A DNA stretch of 64,000 nucleotides from Pullulanibacillus camelliae. Its GTDB lineage: Bacteria; Bacillota; Bacilli; Bacillales; Sporolactobacillaceae. This document shows, piece by piece, positions 48,081 to 56,806 of the stretch. Both the position numbers and the translations under genes were made by a program. Location of the stretch: positions 67,414-131,413 of the forward strand of contig NZ_BMIR01000004.1 of NCBI RefSeq assembly GCF_014642655.1, given 5' to 3'. Each line of letters starts with the position of its first letter. Within the stretch, counting starts at the first letter, position 1. Below the pieces are notes generated by a model. The model made no database searches, had not been told where the DNA came from, and saw only the letters and a program-made list of their open reading frames with translations.

Positions 48081-48179
48081 AAGGGGAACAACAGATCGGC
48101 TTCACATGGGGGATTAGGCACACTGTAAACCTTCTGTTCGTCTCTTTTAGGAGATTTCCCAGGAGGGGAGGTGTTGCCA

Positions 48180-48266
48180 ATGGACATAGCAACAGCACTG
48201 AGCCTGATGATTTCCTTCGGGCTTTTAGTAGCCTATATTATGTCCGATAAAAACCACAAAAAATAA
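48180..48266 (+). CDS. type I toxin, small hydrophobic Hol-Tox/TxpA-like peptide
   Basis: 28 aa: a short N-terminus, one hydrophobic helix (ALSLMISFGLLVAYIM) and a polar SDKNHKK tail. This matches the holin-like toxin (Hol-Tox/TxpA) family, whose members insert in the membrane. AGGAGGGGAGG lies about 10 bp before the ATG. An 11-bp bidirectional terminator follows at once. An identical peptide is encoded at 57319-57405. Confidence 0.85.
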   Translation: MDIATALSLMISFGLLVAYIMSDKNHKK

Positions 48267-48406
48267 TCCCTCATGTGCTTGACAGGCTCGAGGGATTATT
48301 TCTACCATATAAGCCTAGCCCCTCTTGATGGGGTTCGGTCTGTTGCGGCCGCCCCACGTTTTAGCGTGTGGCGGTCTTTATTAGGTTATGACTGAATCCT
48401 TTATCT
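48258..48406 (-). ncRNA. RatA-like antisense antitoxin RNA
   Basis: Minus-strand promoter TGATATAGT (48413-48421, extended -10) predicts a start near 48406. The RNA runs through CGCCACACG..CGTGGGGCG and GAACCCCATCAAGAGGGG hairpins to the bidirectional terminator (AATAATCCCTC 48262-48272/GAGGGATTATT 48290-48300, then TTTTTT). It overlaps the toxin mRNA 3' end, as in txpA/ratA. Conserved in copy 2. Confidence 0.75.
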
Positions 48407-48540
48407 ATACACACTATATCACAATTCTAACGTTGATGCATTATATGGATTTTATAGGATATGTGTCAAGTTTTTTCGATAGGGATGTAATATTAAAATT
48501 CTTCCCTTAAAAATTGTTAAAGGGGCATTAATATATAGGA

Positions 48541-48583
48541 AAAATGAAAACGGCTCTAAGGTTATCAGAACCATTGAGTCGTT
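48541..48583 (-). terminator. intrinsic terminator of the cmr operon
   Basis: Minus-strand hairpin AACGACTC..GAGCCGTT (imperfect upper stem) followed by TTCATTTTT. It lies about 60 bp past the cmr6 stop. Confidence 0.6.
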
Positions 48584-48640
48584 CTCATTAAATGGAACCA
48601 TATTTACTCAACATGACCTCAATGGAGCAAAAATCGTATC

Positions 48641-49471
48641 CTATTTGTCATGACTTATTATCAATCCCCGCCCATAACCTGATGCAGTTTTACCACCAAT
48701 GCCGTACTCCGAAAATGCCCGCTTGATGACGTCTCTTAATTTATCTTCAGTATCCGCAGGCAACGACAAATGGGCTCCTATACGAATTGTAAAAGTAAAG
48801 TTCTCCAAGCATAAAAATTCAATAGGTATCGGGCTTTGATCATCAGTAGGTGGCTTTTTGCCAAATTCATCGTAATAACGAGGATAATGTGGCGTTATGA
48901 TATCCTTTACGAGTTTGCCTTCCGAACCCGCTTTGGGATAACTGTCGAAAAAGATGAGGGCTCCTTTTTTGCTTTTATCCCCATTTATTCTATCCTCTAC
49001 GAATCCAAATAGATGAACAAATGCAGGATCCTTATTTGCCCTTGATTCGCTACTCTCATAATACTGATCAATCCAACAACGCCGAATTAGCCCCTTTAGC
49101 GCACTTGCCGGAAGATAGGGCAATCCATAAAGGGGGTGAAGCGTTATAATTTGCAGATTTCCATATGGTGATGTTCCCCCTATACCAATTGCCCATCGAC
49201 TCGTCTGGCAGATCGTATAGAGTTGAAGAAAAGGCATCGTTTGAGCAATACGACTCATTCTTTGATTTTGCGTTTTCAACAAATCAACGTCTGCCTTTGA
49301 GAATATTCTCTCTCTTTTACTATAATAGCTAAATGGCTTTATTTTCTTTTTCTTTTGATTTTGGGTGTCATAACTAGCATATCGATACCACCCTAAATAG
49401 GCATTATCCATCTCAGATCCCAAACCATTTAACAGTTCTGTAGTTTCTTTCGGGAGGAACAATTGTCCCAT
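48641..49471 (-). CDS. cmr6: type III-B CRISPR RAMP protein Cmr6
   Basis: 276 aa. RAMP hallmarks are LPASALKGLIRR (near residue 120) and the C-terminal Gly-rich loop YGIGGKTASGYGRGL. Cmr6 caps the Cmr4/Cmr5 filament near Cmr1 and contacts the target end. The ATG overlaps the cmr5 stop (TAATG). It is the last gene of the operon. Confidence 0.9.
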   Translation of the reverse strand: MGQLFLPKETTELLNGLGSEMDNAYLGWYRYASYDTQNQKKKKIKPFSYYSKRERIFSKADVDLLKTQNQRMSRIAQTMPFLQLYTICQTSRWAIGIGGTSPYGNLQIITLHPLYGLPYLPASALKGLIRRCWIDQYYESSESRANKDPAFVHLFGFVEDRINGDKSKKGALIFFDSYPKAGSEGKLVKDIITPHYPRYYDEFGKKPPTDDQSPIPIEFLCLENFTFTIRIGAHLSLPADTEDKLRDVIKRAFSEYGIGGKTASGYGRGLIISHDK

Positions 49472-49839
49472 TAACGGTCCATCCCTTCTGCAAACCGTTT
49501 AAGCCACTCTAATAAGGCTAATGTTTCAGACGTCAGCTGCCGATACACATCCTGACTCTGTTCTGTGATGTATTCCATTAGATCCTCTTTATGACTTTTA
49601 AACAAAGAACGTTCGTTTAACCATTTGGAAAGCTGAATGTATAAGAGTCCTTCAGAAGACGTTTTTTGTTTTGAAAACAAAAATGCCATAGCTGAACCAT
49701 AACCGTTGGTAAGGATCATTGCAGGAAAAGAACGGACAAGACTACGGTATCTCGAAAATTCCTTCTTTAAATTTTTCTTTAAACCTGACACCTCTTTAAA
49801 AGCAAATCTTGCTCGTTCATTAGCCAACTGCTTACGCAT
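49471..49839 (-). CDS. cmr5: type III-B CRISPR small subunit Cmr5
   Basis: 122 aa, all-helical and basic (RKQLANERARFAFKEVSGLK, YRSLVRSFPAMILTNGYGSA), typical of Cmr5, which lines the target RNA along the complex. ATG 49839 follows GGAGGTGGAG and overlaps the cmr4 end by 8 bp. Confidence 0.87.
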   Translation of the reverse strand: MRKQLANERARFAFKEVSGLKKNLKKEFSRYRSLVRSFPAMILTNGYGSAMAFLFSKQKTSSEGLLYIQLSKWLNERSLFKSHKEDLMEYITEQSQDVYRQLTSETLALLEWLKRFAEGMDR

Positions 49840-50734
49840 TCTCTCCACCTCCAGCAAGATAAGCCTGAACAAATCCCTTTCCAAGAGTAGCATCAGCACC
49901 TATTTGAAACATTGCCGATGGACCTTGCAGAATATGCGTAAAATCTGCCATTAGGTTATGAGCGTCGACCTTTTCACCAGAGGTTTTAGCATCACTCATA
50001 AAAACAAGGCTATAAAGAATACTTTCTTCTTGAAGATATTCTTCAGTAAACAGAGCTTTATCTTCGGCTGCTCCATCATCGCCCACTGCAATACGCGTGA
50101 TAATAGAAGTAGAATGCATCACAAAATCTTTAAAATCATCGTTTGAAAGGAGCACTGCACGGCTTGACAAGGACGTACCTGTCACTTTTTCTAATTCTTT
50201 TAAAAATATGGAAAATCCCTCTTCATTGTTGTGATTGGGTATTTCGTAAGCATAGTCATCTAGCAAAATAGAATATTTTAATGTATCCTTTTTATTATTT
50301 TCTATCTTAATCTCACTGTCCTTTTTACAAAGCAAGGGCAGCTGGCTCATGTCTGGAAGAGTATACTCTATGCCTATGCTCTTCATTTCCCTTTGGAAGC
50401 GCTCTACTACCATAGGACAGGTGATCAATGCATAAATGCCTTTTGCAGATCGAACTGGAAAAAACAAAAGGCGCACATCCGTCAAAGCCAGAGCTGCAGC
50501 CGTTGTTTCCTCCATATCTTCCGCTCCAAAAAGTTGAGTCATCCGTGTCTTATCCTCGACAGTCTGATCAAAGAAGTGGCGGAGACTGCCTTTGAACGTT
50601 GACGCCTCAATTTTAGGAAACCCAGTGTGTGCTTCTCTTTGAATGGAAAGATCTACAGCATGCAATTCTGTGCCGCTGCCGGCATGTAAAGGAGTTAATA
50701 CTTTTAAAAATAATGCTTTCTTCTCAGTGTACAT
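49832..50734 (-). CDS. cmr4: type III-B CRISPR backbone RAMP protein Cmr4
   Basis: 300 aa. The N-terminal LTPLHAGSGTELHAVDLSIQ and FPKIEASTFKGSLR match Cmr4. Asp28 occupies the position of the residue that cuts target RNA every six nucleotides, so target RNA cleavage is expected to work. The C-terminal Gly-rich loop GADATLGKGFV is also present. The gene overlaps cmr3 by 11 bp. Confidence 0.93.
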   Translation of the reverse strand: MYTEKKALFLKVLTPLHAGSGTELHAVDLSIQREAHTGFPKIEASTFKGSLRHFFDQTVEDKTRMTQLFGAEDMEETTAAALALTDVRLLFFPVRSAKGIYALITCPMVVERFQREMKSIGIEYTLPDMSQLPLLCKKDSEIKIENNKKDTLKYSILLDDYAYEIPNHNNEEGFSIFLKELEKVTGTSLSSRAVLLSNDDFKDFVMHSTSIITRIAVGDDGAAEDKALFTEEYLQEESILYSLVFMSDAKTSGEKVDAHNLMADFTHILQGPSAMFQIGADATLGKGFVQAYLAGGGENA

Positions 50735-51905
50735 AAAGAATTCCCCCTTGATTCTTACTGACTTTTCCTACCAAACTATAACCAAACCCTCTGCTACAAT
50801 AACGCAGTCGATCTCGTGTTTCATAACGAAAACCTAAGGTTTCCCGATAATCACTGATACATTTCTGATGAAACAATCGAATAACATCAGCCATCGACCC
50901 CTCTAATAGCTCAAAGAAATAAACACTACCACCAGGTACTGCATAGCGTAATTCTTTGGGATAAGGCTTCTGCCCATAATTGCCATCACTCTTTTGTCCA
51001 ATCCCCACAGAACCAAATCCACCTACTGGGACATGATTTCCAACTGCAGCGCTAACCAATTTTACACGAACCCGACGTTTTTTATGAGTAAAAGTCCCTG
51101 TCATATTTTCTGTATGAATCCAACCAGGAAGCCATCCCTTTTCAAAAATAGCGGGTGTTGCTAAATATAATTTGAAGTACTTCTCACCATTCATGACTGG
51201 AGCATCAGGAATTTTCGGGGCATTGGAAACGCACTCTATCACTCCGAGCTTGCCTTCACCACCCAACCGAACAGTAGAACCTTGTGGGACGTCTATTCCC
51301 GTAGCCTCCAGTGCCAAACTGCATGACCGCCCCTCACGTCTAGGGTAAACGAACGTTTGTTGATACATCTGTCCTTCCACCGCTCGACCCAAAGAAGGAT
51401 CAAGGCGAATGCCCACGCGGGTTTCTTCAGTAAAGTAATCGCCAAGAGCCTGATAAGGATAACGCTTGTCCTCAGCATTTATATAGGCGTCCATAGAAGT
51501 ATTCTCCAGAAATGCCCCACCATAGATATGCGGTGGTTTTCCCTTATCTTGCTCTTGCTTATCTGCTTCAAGAAAATATTTGAGTGGAAAACTGCTACCT
51601 TTTGCCTCTCCAAGCCTCATCTCCGATGCCCGAGTGTTTGATGTACTGTGTATGGATAAATCAAGTGGAAGGGGAAAAAGGAAGTGACCATCGGCGATAA
51701 CGCCACTCCAGCCAATTTTTAATCGTCGTGAGAACGTGTTTTTCCCAGCTGAGCGCGAAATGGGCGTAGCACAACTACGCAATGCCCCCGCATAGACAGA
51801 TGGAAAGGGTGGAAACAGACTTTTGCCATTGGTATTAACTCCAGCGTCATATGGCGCTGAGTCACGGAAAAACCATGAATCCACAGCTGTTATTCGGTAA
51901 TACAT
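50724..51905 (-). CDS. cmr3: type III-B CRISPR RAMP protein Cmr3
   Basis: 393 aa. It starts YRITAVDSWFFRDSAPYDAG, then FPPFPSVYAGALRS, both typical of Cmr3 (Cas5-like), which holds the crRNA 5' tag. A Gly-rich loop (GGFGSVGIGQKS) lies in the C-terminal half. TAATG overlap with cmr2. Confidence 0.9.
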   Translation of the reverse strand: MYYRITAVDSWFFRDSAPYDAGVNTNGKSLFPPFPSVYAGALRSCATPISRSAGKNTFSRRLKIGWSGVIADGHFLFPLPLDLSIHSTSNTRASEMRLGEAKGSSFPLKYFLEADKQEQDKGKPPHIYGGAFLENTSMDAYINAEDKRYPYQALGDYFTEETRVGIRLDPSLGRAVEGQMYQQTFVYPRREGRSCSLALEATGIDVPQGSTVRLGGEGKLGVIECVSNAPKIPDAPVMNGEKYFKLYLATPAIFEKGWLPGWIHTENMTGTFTHKKRRVRVKLVSAAVGNHVPVGGFGSVGIGQKSDGNYGQKPYPKELRYAVPGGSVYFFELLEGSMADVIRLFHQKCISDYRETLGFRYETRDRLRYCSRGFGYSLVGKVSKNQGGILYVH

Positions 51906-53575
51906 TACGATACCGCCTTTCCTAAAAATATTGCGATTTCAAGTGCTGAAAGAAAAGAGGGTAAATGTCTGTCATATTGATGATAGAAGTCAATCAAACA
52001 CCTACACATTTGCTCATTCGGTGTCAAGTCGTTATCATGGTGATACATGCTCTGACGGATTAATGTCTCAACCATATCTTCCTCATCCCCATCATGCTGC
52101 TGAATGATTCCCTCTAAAACGGATATAAGCTGATGAAGAGAGGAGACAGAAATCTCCCTTTTCCCTATGCTATCTGAAATTTCCAGTAAGTCCCTAAGAT
52201 GACTCCCTCCCTTTCCAAACTTGTTTCTTACAGAAAGAGAGCCTCCTGAACGTTTAGAGACCGCAATGGCAAAGGAATCTTTCCCTGGGTTCTCTTTTGC
52301 AAAGTGCTCCATTTCATCGACTAGTGCCAGAACATCCTGTAAAGGCGGCATCAAATGGGCAATAACAATTCCAGCGCTAAAAGTAAGCCGCTCAACTTTG
52401 CCATTTGGCGGGGGAACCTTCTCCTGGAATTTCTCTCGCAATTCAAGCAATGCAGGAATGGCTGCATCTAACGGAAAAAATCCGAGGAAGTCTTCTCCAC
52501 CAGCATATATACACATGCCACCATGCTCACGTATAATGGCTGGTGCCTCTCCTGCAAAATTGCCGATCTCTTTGCTTAGCCGTTTTTGCTCCTCAGGAGA
52601 ACATTCCTTATAGAGGGATCCAATACCATCACCATCAAATTTTGTGACTGCATAATAGGGACTAACAACTAGTCCCGCTTGATCCATTGACTTGACTAGC
52701 GTCTTGGCAACTGCTTGTTCTTCCCTTTTATATTCAGCGTCAGAAAGCGGCAGACCATTTTGAAGGTCGAAGATGGCTTCTGCTGCTTCTGGAGACATAG
52801 TCCTCCATAACGCATTAAGTTTTTTATCCGTCTTGAATTCATCATCTAAAAGCATGGAGGCAACGGAAATAATGTCAACGTTATAGGACGAAAATTTATC
52901 TTTTAAGAAATAAAACATCCGTTTAATTAATGCGAGAGCGGAAAGGCTTTCTCCAGGATTCAGTGCATACTGCCACGGAATATCCCTTGTTATCTCCACA
53001 GCCTCGGGGACGAGGTAGTTGGGCGTTTTACCATCCTTTCGTTTTTTGTAATACAACGCATTATATTCTGGAAAGAGCGCGCATTTCCGTCCAGCTTTCT
53101 CAGCAGATTGAGAAAATAGCCGCAGACTTTTTACCGATTGTAGCTTATCCATAATATGTTCAAAGCTAAAGTTAGGCCTACTATGATCATGCTCCTGATA
53201 CACCCAATAAATCTCTGGGAAAGAAGACAGCTGATCCCAGACTTCATTTGGCACTACAATGTCCAATCTTGTAAAAAGCGTTCTGCAAATGCTATAAAAT
53301 TCATCTCGAACACTTTTTTCCAAACGATGCGCTAAATTATCGACATGACTTTCGCCCTGTCGATCCAGCAGCAAAATTTGATTTGGAAGACTAACAGTTT
53401 TTTTGGGAAGAATCACCTCAACGTCCTTTTCCTTTTGTACAAATTCTATAGCATGAGTTATCAAATATGACAAAAGAAAGCTTCCCGCATATAAGTCACG
53501 CATTTTTCTGGAGTGACTGATAAAGGATTGTACAGGACCGATTTTAAACAATAAAAACCAATTTGTCATACTCAC
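51905..53575 (-). CDS. cmr2: type III-B CRISPR Cas10/Cmr2, compact, without HD domain
   Basis: 556 aa. The N-terminus goes straight into the first palm region (LFK IGPVQSFISHSRKMRDLYAG). The usual HD nuclease domain is absent, so the protein is short for Cmr2. The first palm motif FDGDGIG is at 313-319. The cyclase motif is G359-G360-E361-D362 in YAGGEDFLGF, where GGDD is usual. Expected roles are complex assembly and making a nucleotide second messenger; ssDNA cleavage is not expected. It overlaps cmr1 by 4 bp (GTGA). Confidence 0.92.
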   Translation of the reverse strand: MSMTNWFLLFKIGPVQSFISHSRKMRDLYAGSFLLSYLITHAIEFVQKEKDVEVILPKKTVSLPNQILLLDRQGESHVDNLAHRLEKSVRDEFYSICRTLFTRLDIVVPNEVWDQLSSFPEIYWVYQEHDHSRPNFSFEHIMDKLQSVKSLRLFSQSAEKAGRKCALFPEYNALYYKKRKDGKTPNYLVPEAVEITRDIPWQYALNPGESLSALALIKRMFYFLKDKFSSYNVDIISVASMLLDDEFKTDKKLNALWRTMSPEAAEAIFDLQNGLPLSDAEYKREEQAVAKTLVKSMDQAGLVVSPYYAVTKFDGDGIGSLYKECSPEEQKRLSKEIGNFAGEAPAIIREHGGMCIYAGGEDFLGFFPLDAAIPALLELREKFQEKVPPPNGKVERLTFSAGIVIAHLMPPLQDVLALVDEMEHFAKENPGKDSFAIAVSKRSGGSLSVRNKFGKGGSHLRDLLEISDSIGKREISVSSLHQLISVLEGIIQQHDGDEEDMVETLIRQSMYHHDNDLTPNEQMCRCLIDFYHQYDRHLPSFLSALEIAIFLGKAVS

Positions 53576-54582
53576 TCACCCACCTCAATATCCTGCAAGA
53601 ATTGCATCCGTTCCTGACGCTCTAAATCCAAAGGCTCACCATTGTAAATAGCCTTTACCAACGTATACACAGGGAAAAGGCCCTCCTTAATTTCTACAAG
53701 GCTAACGATAGCAGGTGATGCCAAGCGATTTGGCAGGCATTTTGACCGGTGTTTTGGCTTTCCATTTTGTTTTTGTTTTTGTTTTTGTTTTGTAAAACCT
53801 GTCGCATATTTATCCCGTTTGATAGCTCTTGTCTTGTGTGCAGCATTATCTATCTTCATGAGATAGTCATCTACATTAGAAATCGGTCGCCCTATACGTA
53901 TCTGCTCAATCACAGGTCGATTGGTGATCTGATTAGGAGATAGAGAAGCATCAACGATATCCTCTTGCGTTTGATAAGCTTCACAACCACAAATAATGTT
54001 AAGCCGCTGGGTTATCCATTCGGAAAGCTCCTTTCGGGAGATTTCCTTCAGCATCTGGGTCGTCATACAGCCTCGTGCCCGCCTAGTACGCCGACCGATG
54101 CCCCCTATCACCATTGAAAGCAAGAATAAATCTTGGTACCACGACATGAGATTTTTCTTTTCCGGCATCCCACTAGTAATTGGTTTATATTCGGTTCGAG
54201 GAAGCATAGAAAGTGTGATGTCAAACATCATACCCGGTAAGTAACAGGGCATGCAGCCGTTTCCATTCGTATTTTTGTCGACGTGCCTTCTCAGGCTTTG
54301 CTTGCCTTTACATCTTCTTGATTTGTTTTCCTGAAACTGCAATCTAAGAGGTGAAGCTTTAATTTTTGCTTTCTCGGTAGCTCCACTTGTCTGTCCACCA
54401 AACAGCGCTGTTTCCCACTTGTAAAGCTTTTCTGTATCTGATTCAACGCTTGCGATCCGATACACATAGCGCAAGAGCCCTTTTAATTCTGTTGGTCTTG
54501 GCTCAAGCTTTTTTATTCCCTTTCCATTCCCATAACTGAACATAGGGCTGATGACCTTACAGGGTATCTGGATGGATCCCAT
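53572..54582 (-). CDS. cmr1: type III-B CRISPR RAMP protein Cmr1
   Basis: 336 aa. It starts IPCKVISPMFSYGNGKGIKK with PRPTELKGLLRYVYR and LFGGQTSGATEKAKI, the usual Cmr1 signature. A Gly-rich segment (GGIGRRTRRARGCM) follows. ATG 54582 is preceded by AGAGGTG and lies 4 bp after the upstream stop, so upstream in-frame codons are not used. Cmr1 caps the complex beside Cmr6. A KQKQKQKQ tract near residue 285 comes from a short AC-poor repeat. Confidence 0.88.
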   Translation of the reverse strand: MGSIQIPCKVISPMFSYGNGKGIKKLEPRPTELKGLLRYVYRIASVESDTEKLYKWETALFGGQTSGATEKAKIKASPLRLQFQENKSRRCKGKQSLRRHVDKNTNGNGCMPCYLPGMMFDITLSMLPRTEYKPITSGMPEKKNLMSWYQDLFLLSMVIGGIGRRTRRARGCMTTQMLKEISRKELSEWITQRLNIICGCEAYQTQEDIVDASLSPNQITNRPVIEQIRIGRPISNVDDYLMKIDNAAHKTRAIKRDKYATGFTKQKQKQKQNGKPKHRSKCLPNRLASPAIVSLVEIKEGLFPVYTLVKAIYNGEPLDLERQERMQFLQDIEVGE

Positions 54583-54586
54583 TCTA

Positions 54587-55534
54587 TCACCTCTTCTCAG
54601 CTTTTTTCGAGGAACTTTCATCCTGATGCATTTCACTGTAAATTCTTTTGAATAGCTCAACATACGCCTTATGTGGAAAGAGCATTGGATTATTGATAAG
54701 CATAAGCAGTTGATTGAACTGGAAATTAAAACTAAGCAGTGAAACTTCAGCCTGTCCATTTTCTGCTATAACACGATAGTCATTCAACACGAGATTTCCC
54801 TGTTCACTTTTAGCAAATTTGTCAAGTTTACTTGGATAACCCTGTTCTTCTGCAACACTCCTTCTCGCAACTTGACTGCCAGGCTGATGATTATTTAAAT
54901 CGTTAAACCAGTCAAATAGTATTTTTTCCTGAGGATATAAAATGGAAATTTTATTGTTATTTTTATCCGCAATGAATTCGAAATCAAACCCCGCTATTGG
55001 AACATTCACTTTATTCCCATTCTCTGGTGCTGTTCCTATCTGGCAAAGCACTTTAATTGGACGTGTCGCACTTTGGGTCGAAGTTGGTTCGAGTGACGTA
55101 GCTACAAACGTCGCCATGCGGGCAATCGCGTTGGTAGCTGTCTGCAGTTGGTCAATACTGGCACACCATTCCTCCAATCCTTCTACATTTCCACTTTTAC
55201 TTTGCACCACTGCTGCAACCGCTTCAATCGGAATAAACTTAATCCTGCCATTGCGAAAGATATATGGTGTATACATTTCATCAAAAATTACCAGATCTAC
55301 CTCTTTGGACACGCTTCCCTTTGAATCTATCAAAAAAACGGATTGTTCAATGACATACTTTTTGGGAACAAGCTGTTCAAACAGCTGTTTCCAAATTTCC
55401 TCTCTGAAGCTTCCAAGAGTTAAACCATGATTAGGTAAGTCGAAATTCAGCTGAGAAATCAAGGATTTCTCTGTTTCAAGATAATTCCTAACAATAGCTT
55501 CCAGTACTTTCCTGTACTTTTGCTCGTTACTCAT
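54587..55534 (-). CDS. PD-(D/E)XK-like nuclease candidate leading the cmr operon (DUF6602-like)
   Basis: 315 aa. The N-terminal about 120 residues look like a restriction-nuclease fold of the DUF6602 kind: FREEIWKQLFEQLVPKKYVI helix (Glu45/46), Asp80 in KEVDLVIFDE, Glu104 in IPIEAVAAVV, then Q111-S112-K113. The D..QxK arrangement is the Mrr-type variant of D..ExK. The C-terminal half (from about 150) is unassigned; I see no CARF or SAVED signature. It is the first gene of the operon, 4 bp from cmr1, under a TGGTATAAT promoter. Identity as a CRISPR effector is inference. Confidence 0.65.
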   Translation of the reverse strand: MSNEQKYRKVLEAIVRNYLETEKSLISQLNFDLPNHGLTLGSFREEIWKQLFEQLVPKKYVIEQSVFLIDSKGSVSKEVDLVIFDEMYTPYIFRNGRIKFIPIEAVAAVVQSKSGNVEGLEEWCASIDQLQTATNAIARMATFVATSLEPTSTQSATRPIKVLCQIGTAPENGNKVNVPIAGFDFEFIADKNNNKISILYPQEKILFDWFNDLNNHQPGSQVARRSVAEEQGYPSKLDKFAKSEQGNLVLNDYRVIAENGQAEVSLLSFNFQFNQLLMLINNPMLFPHKAYVELFKRIYSEMHQDESSSKKAEKR

Positions 55535-55667
55535 ACGCAGCCCCCTAGTTATTCATCTTAACAACAGAAAAATTACCTTTCCCTATAGAAACTCTTTTTC
55601 ATCTTTTTTCTTCCTAGTTCTCCCTCATCTCCTTCTAAACACCAAATATGACTCGATTTCTATCATA

Positions 55668-55676
55668 ATTATACCA
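55668..55676 (-). promoter_or_regulatory. cmr operon promoter (extended -10)
   Basis: Minus-strand TGGTATAAT, a perfect extended -10, about 130 bp upstream of the first gene. No strong -35. The remainder of 55535-55743 shows no gene and no CRISPR repeats. Confidence 0.6.
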
Positions 55677-55743
55677 TTTTTGGAACCTTATAGAGGGTGA
55701 TGGCGAAAATTATTTCAAAAAAATTAAAATTTATCTATCTAAA

Positions 55744-56806
55744 AGACAGATTGTAATATGAAGTGCGACACCTTATAAAAACAAAAATATCCATGCTTGC
55801 TTCGTGTAAAATGAAGTTACCACACAACATTTACAGGAGAAGCAATCATGGAATACTCACATCTTAGCACGTTTGAACGTGGAAGGCTAGATGCCCTCCA
55901 CCAACTCGGTAAGTCATGCCGGGAAATCGCAAAGGAATTAAACCGTCATCACTCAACCATAGCTCGTGAATTAAAACGTAATAAGGCGGAGAATGAAAGT
56001 TATTCTCCCGAAAAAGCTCAAGCTGCCTACCATGAAAGGCGAACTCATTCTAGACCTCATGGGAAGTGGAACGAAGAAATCGCCCAAGAGATAGAAGAAA
56101 AACTAGAATTAACATGGTCACCAGAACAAATAGCTGGACGGCTAAAAGCTTCAATGCCATCTTTTAAACCCATTTATAGATGGTTATATAAGGGTAGAAT
56201 CAGTAAAGGAAATCTCACCGTTCTTAGACAAAAAGGAAAGCGTCGTCGTCCTAGAGAAACACGTGGCCGTTTTAACATTGGTAGATCGATTAAACAAAGA
56301 CCTAAGGAAATTAGGAAGCGCGAACAATTTGGCCACTGGGAATTAGATACCGTGGTATCAAGTCGTGGGCAAAGTAAAGGCTGTATGGCCACCTTCGCCG
56401 AGAGGAAAATACGCTTTTATTTGGCAATTAAGATTCTAAACCGAACCGCTCAATCAATGAAAGAAGCTTTGACACAAGTAGTGACAAAGCTTCCAAAAGG
56501 AACATTTGAAACAGCTACTGTTGACCGTGGTAAGGAGTTCGCGCTTCATAAAGAAATTGAGACACACTTAGATGTTTCGGTCTATTTTGCAGACCCCTAC
56601 TCTTCCTGGCAGCGTGGGACTAATGAAAACGCTAATGGTCTCTTAAGAGAGTTCTTTCCTAAAGCCTCCGATCTCTCAAAAGTCACACAGAGGTACTAAT
56701 GGAATCCCTAATGTTAATTAACAATCGTCCAAGGAAATGTCTTAGATGGAAAACTGCATTTGAAGCATTCATGGAAGAACTGGCGCACTTAGATTGACAA
56801 ACTGTC
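55744..56806 (+). mobile_element. IS30-family insertion sequence
   Basis: About 1063 bp. The left end (55744-55769) and the complement of the right end (56781-56806) share GACAG, TTGT and AAGTGCG over 26 bp, as imperfect terminal inverted repeats. It encodes one transposase. It lies between the cmr operon promoter and the second toxin-antitoxin repeat. Target duplications could not be fixed by eye. Confidence 0.75.
55848..56797 (+). pseudogene. IS30-family transposase, frameshifted near the C-terminus
   Basis: Codons from 55848 give 283 aa: N-terminal HTH (LSTFERGRLDALHQLGKSCR, HHSTIARELKRN), then DDE domain with GHWELDTVVS (Asp), TVDRGKEFA (Asp) and ending in WQRGTNENANGLLREFFP (Glu). A stop follows at 56697. 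The missing tail (LMLINNRPRKCLRWKTAFEA to AHLD) is in another frame up to 56797, so one base has been lost near 56688. All three catalytic residues remain, but the C-terminus is cut, so activity is doubtful. Confidence 0.85.

Larger units (their letters stand above)
47757..48440 (+). repeat. direct repeat copy 1 carrying a type I toxin-antitoxin module
   Basis: About 680 bp nearly identical to 56893-57570 in the same orientation. It begins around CTTCCCAATC, includes TTTAATAGAAAAT and the whole toxin-antitoxin module, and fades after the antitoxin promoter. The two copies bracket the Cmr island and the IS30-type element. A 62-codon frame (47894-48082) is conserved between copies but has no ribosome binding site and is probably not a gene. 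Confidence 0.9.

Noticed and set aside
47894-48082. 62-codon frame conserved in both large direct repeats (also 57000-57221)
   Set aside because: It has no ribosome binding site and overlaps the minus-strand terminator and toxin promoter. Its conservation is explained by the DNA duplication.
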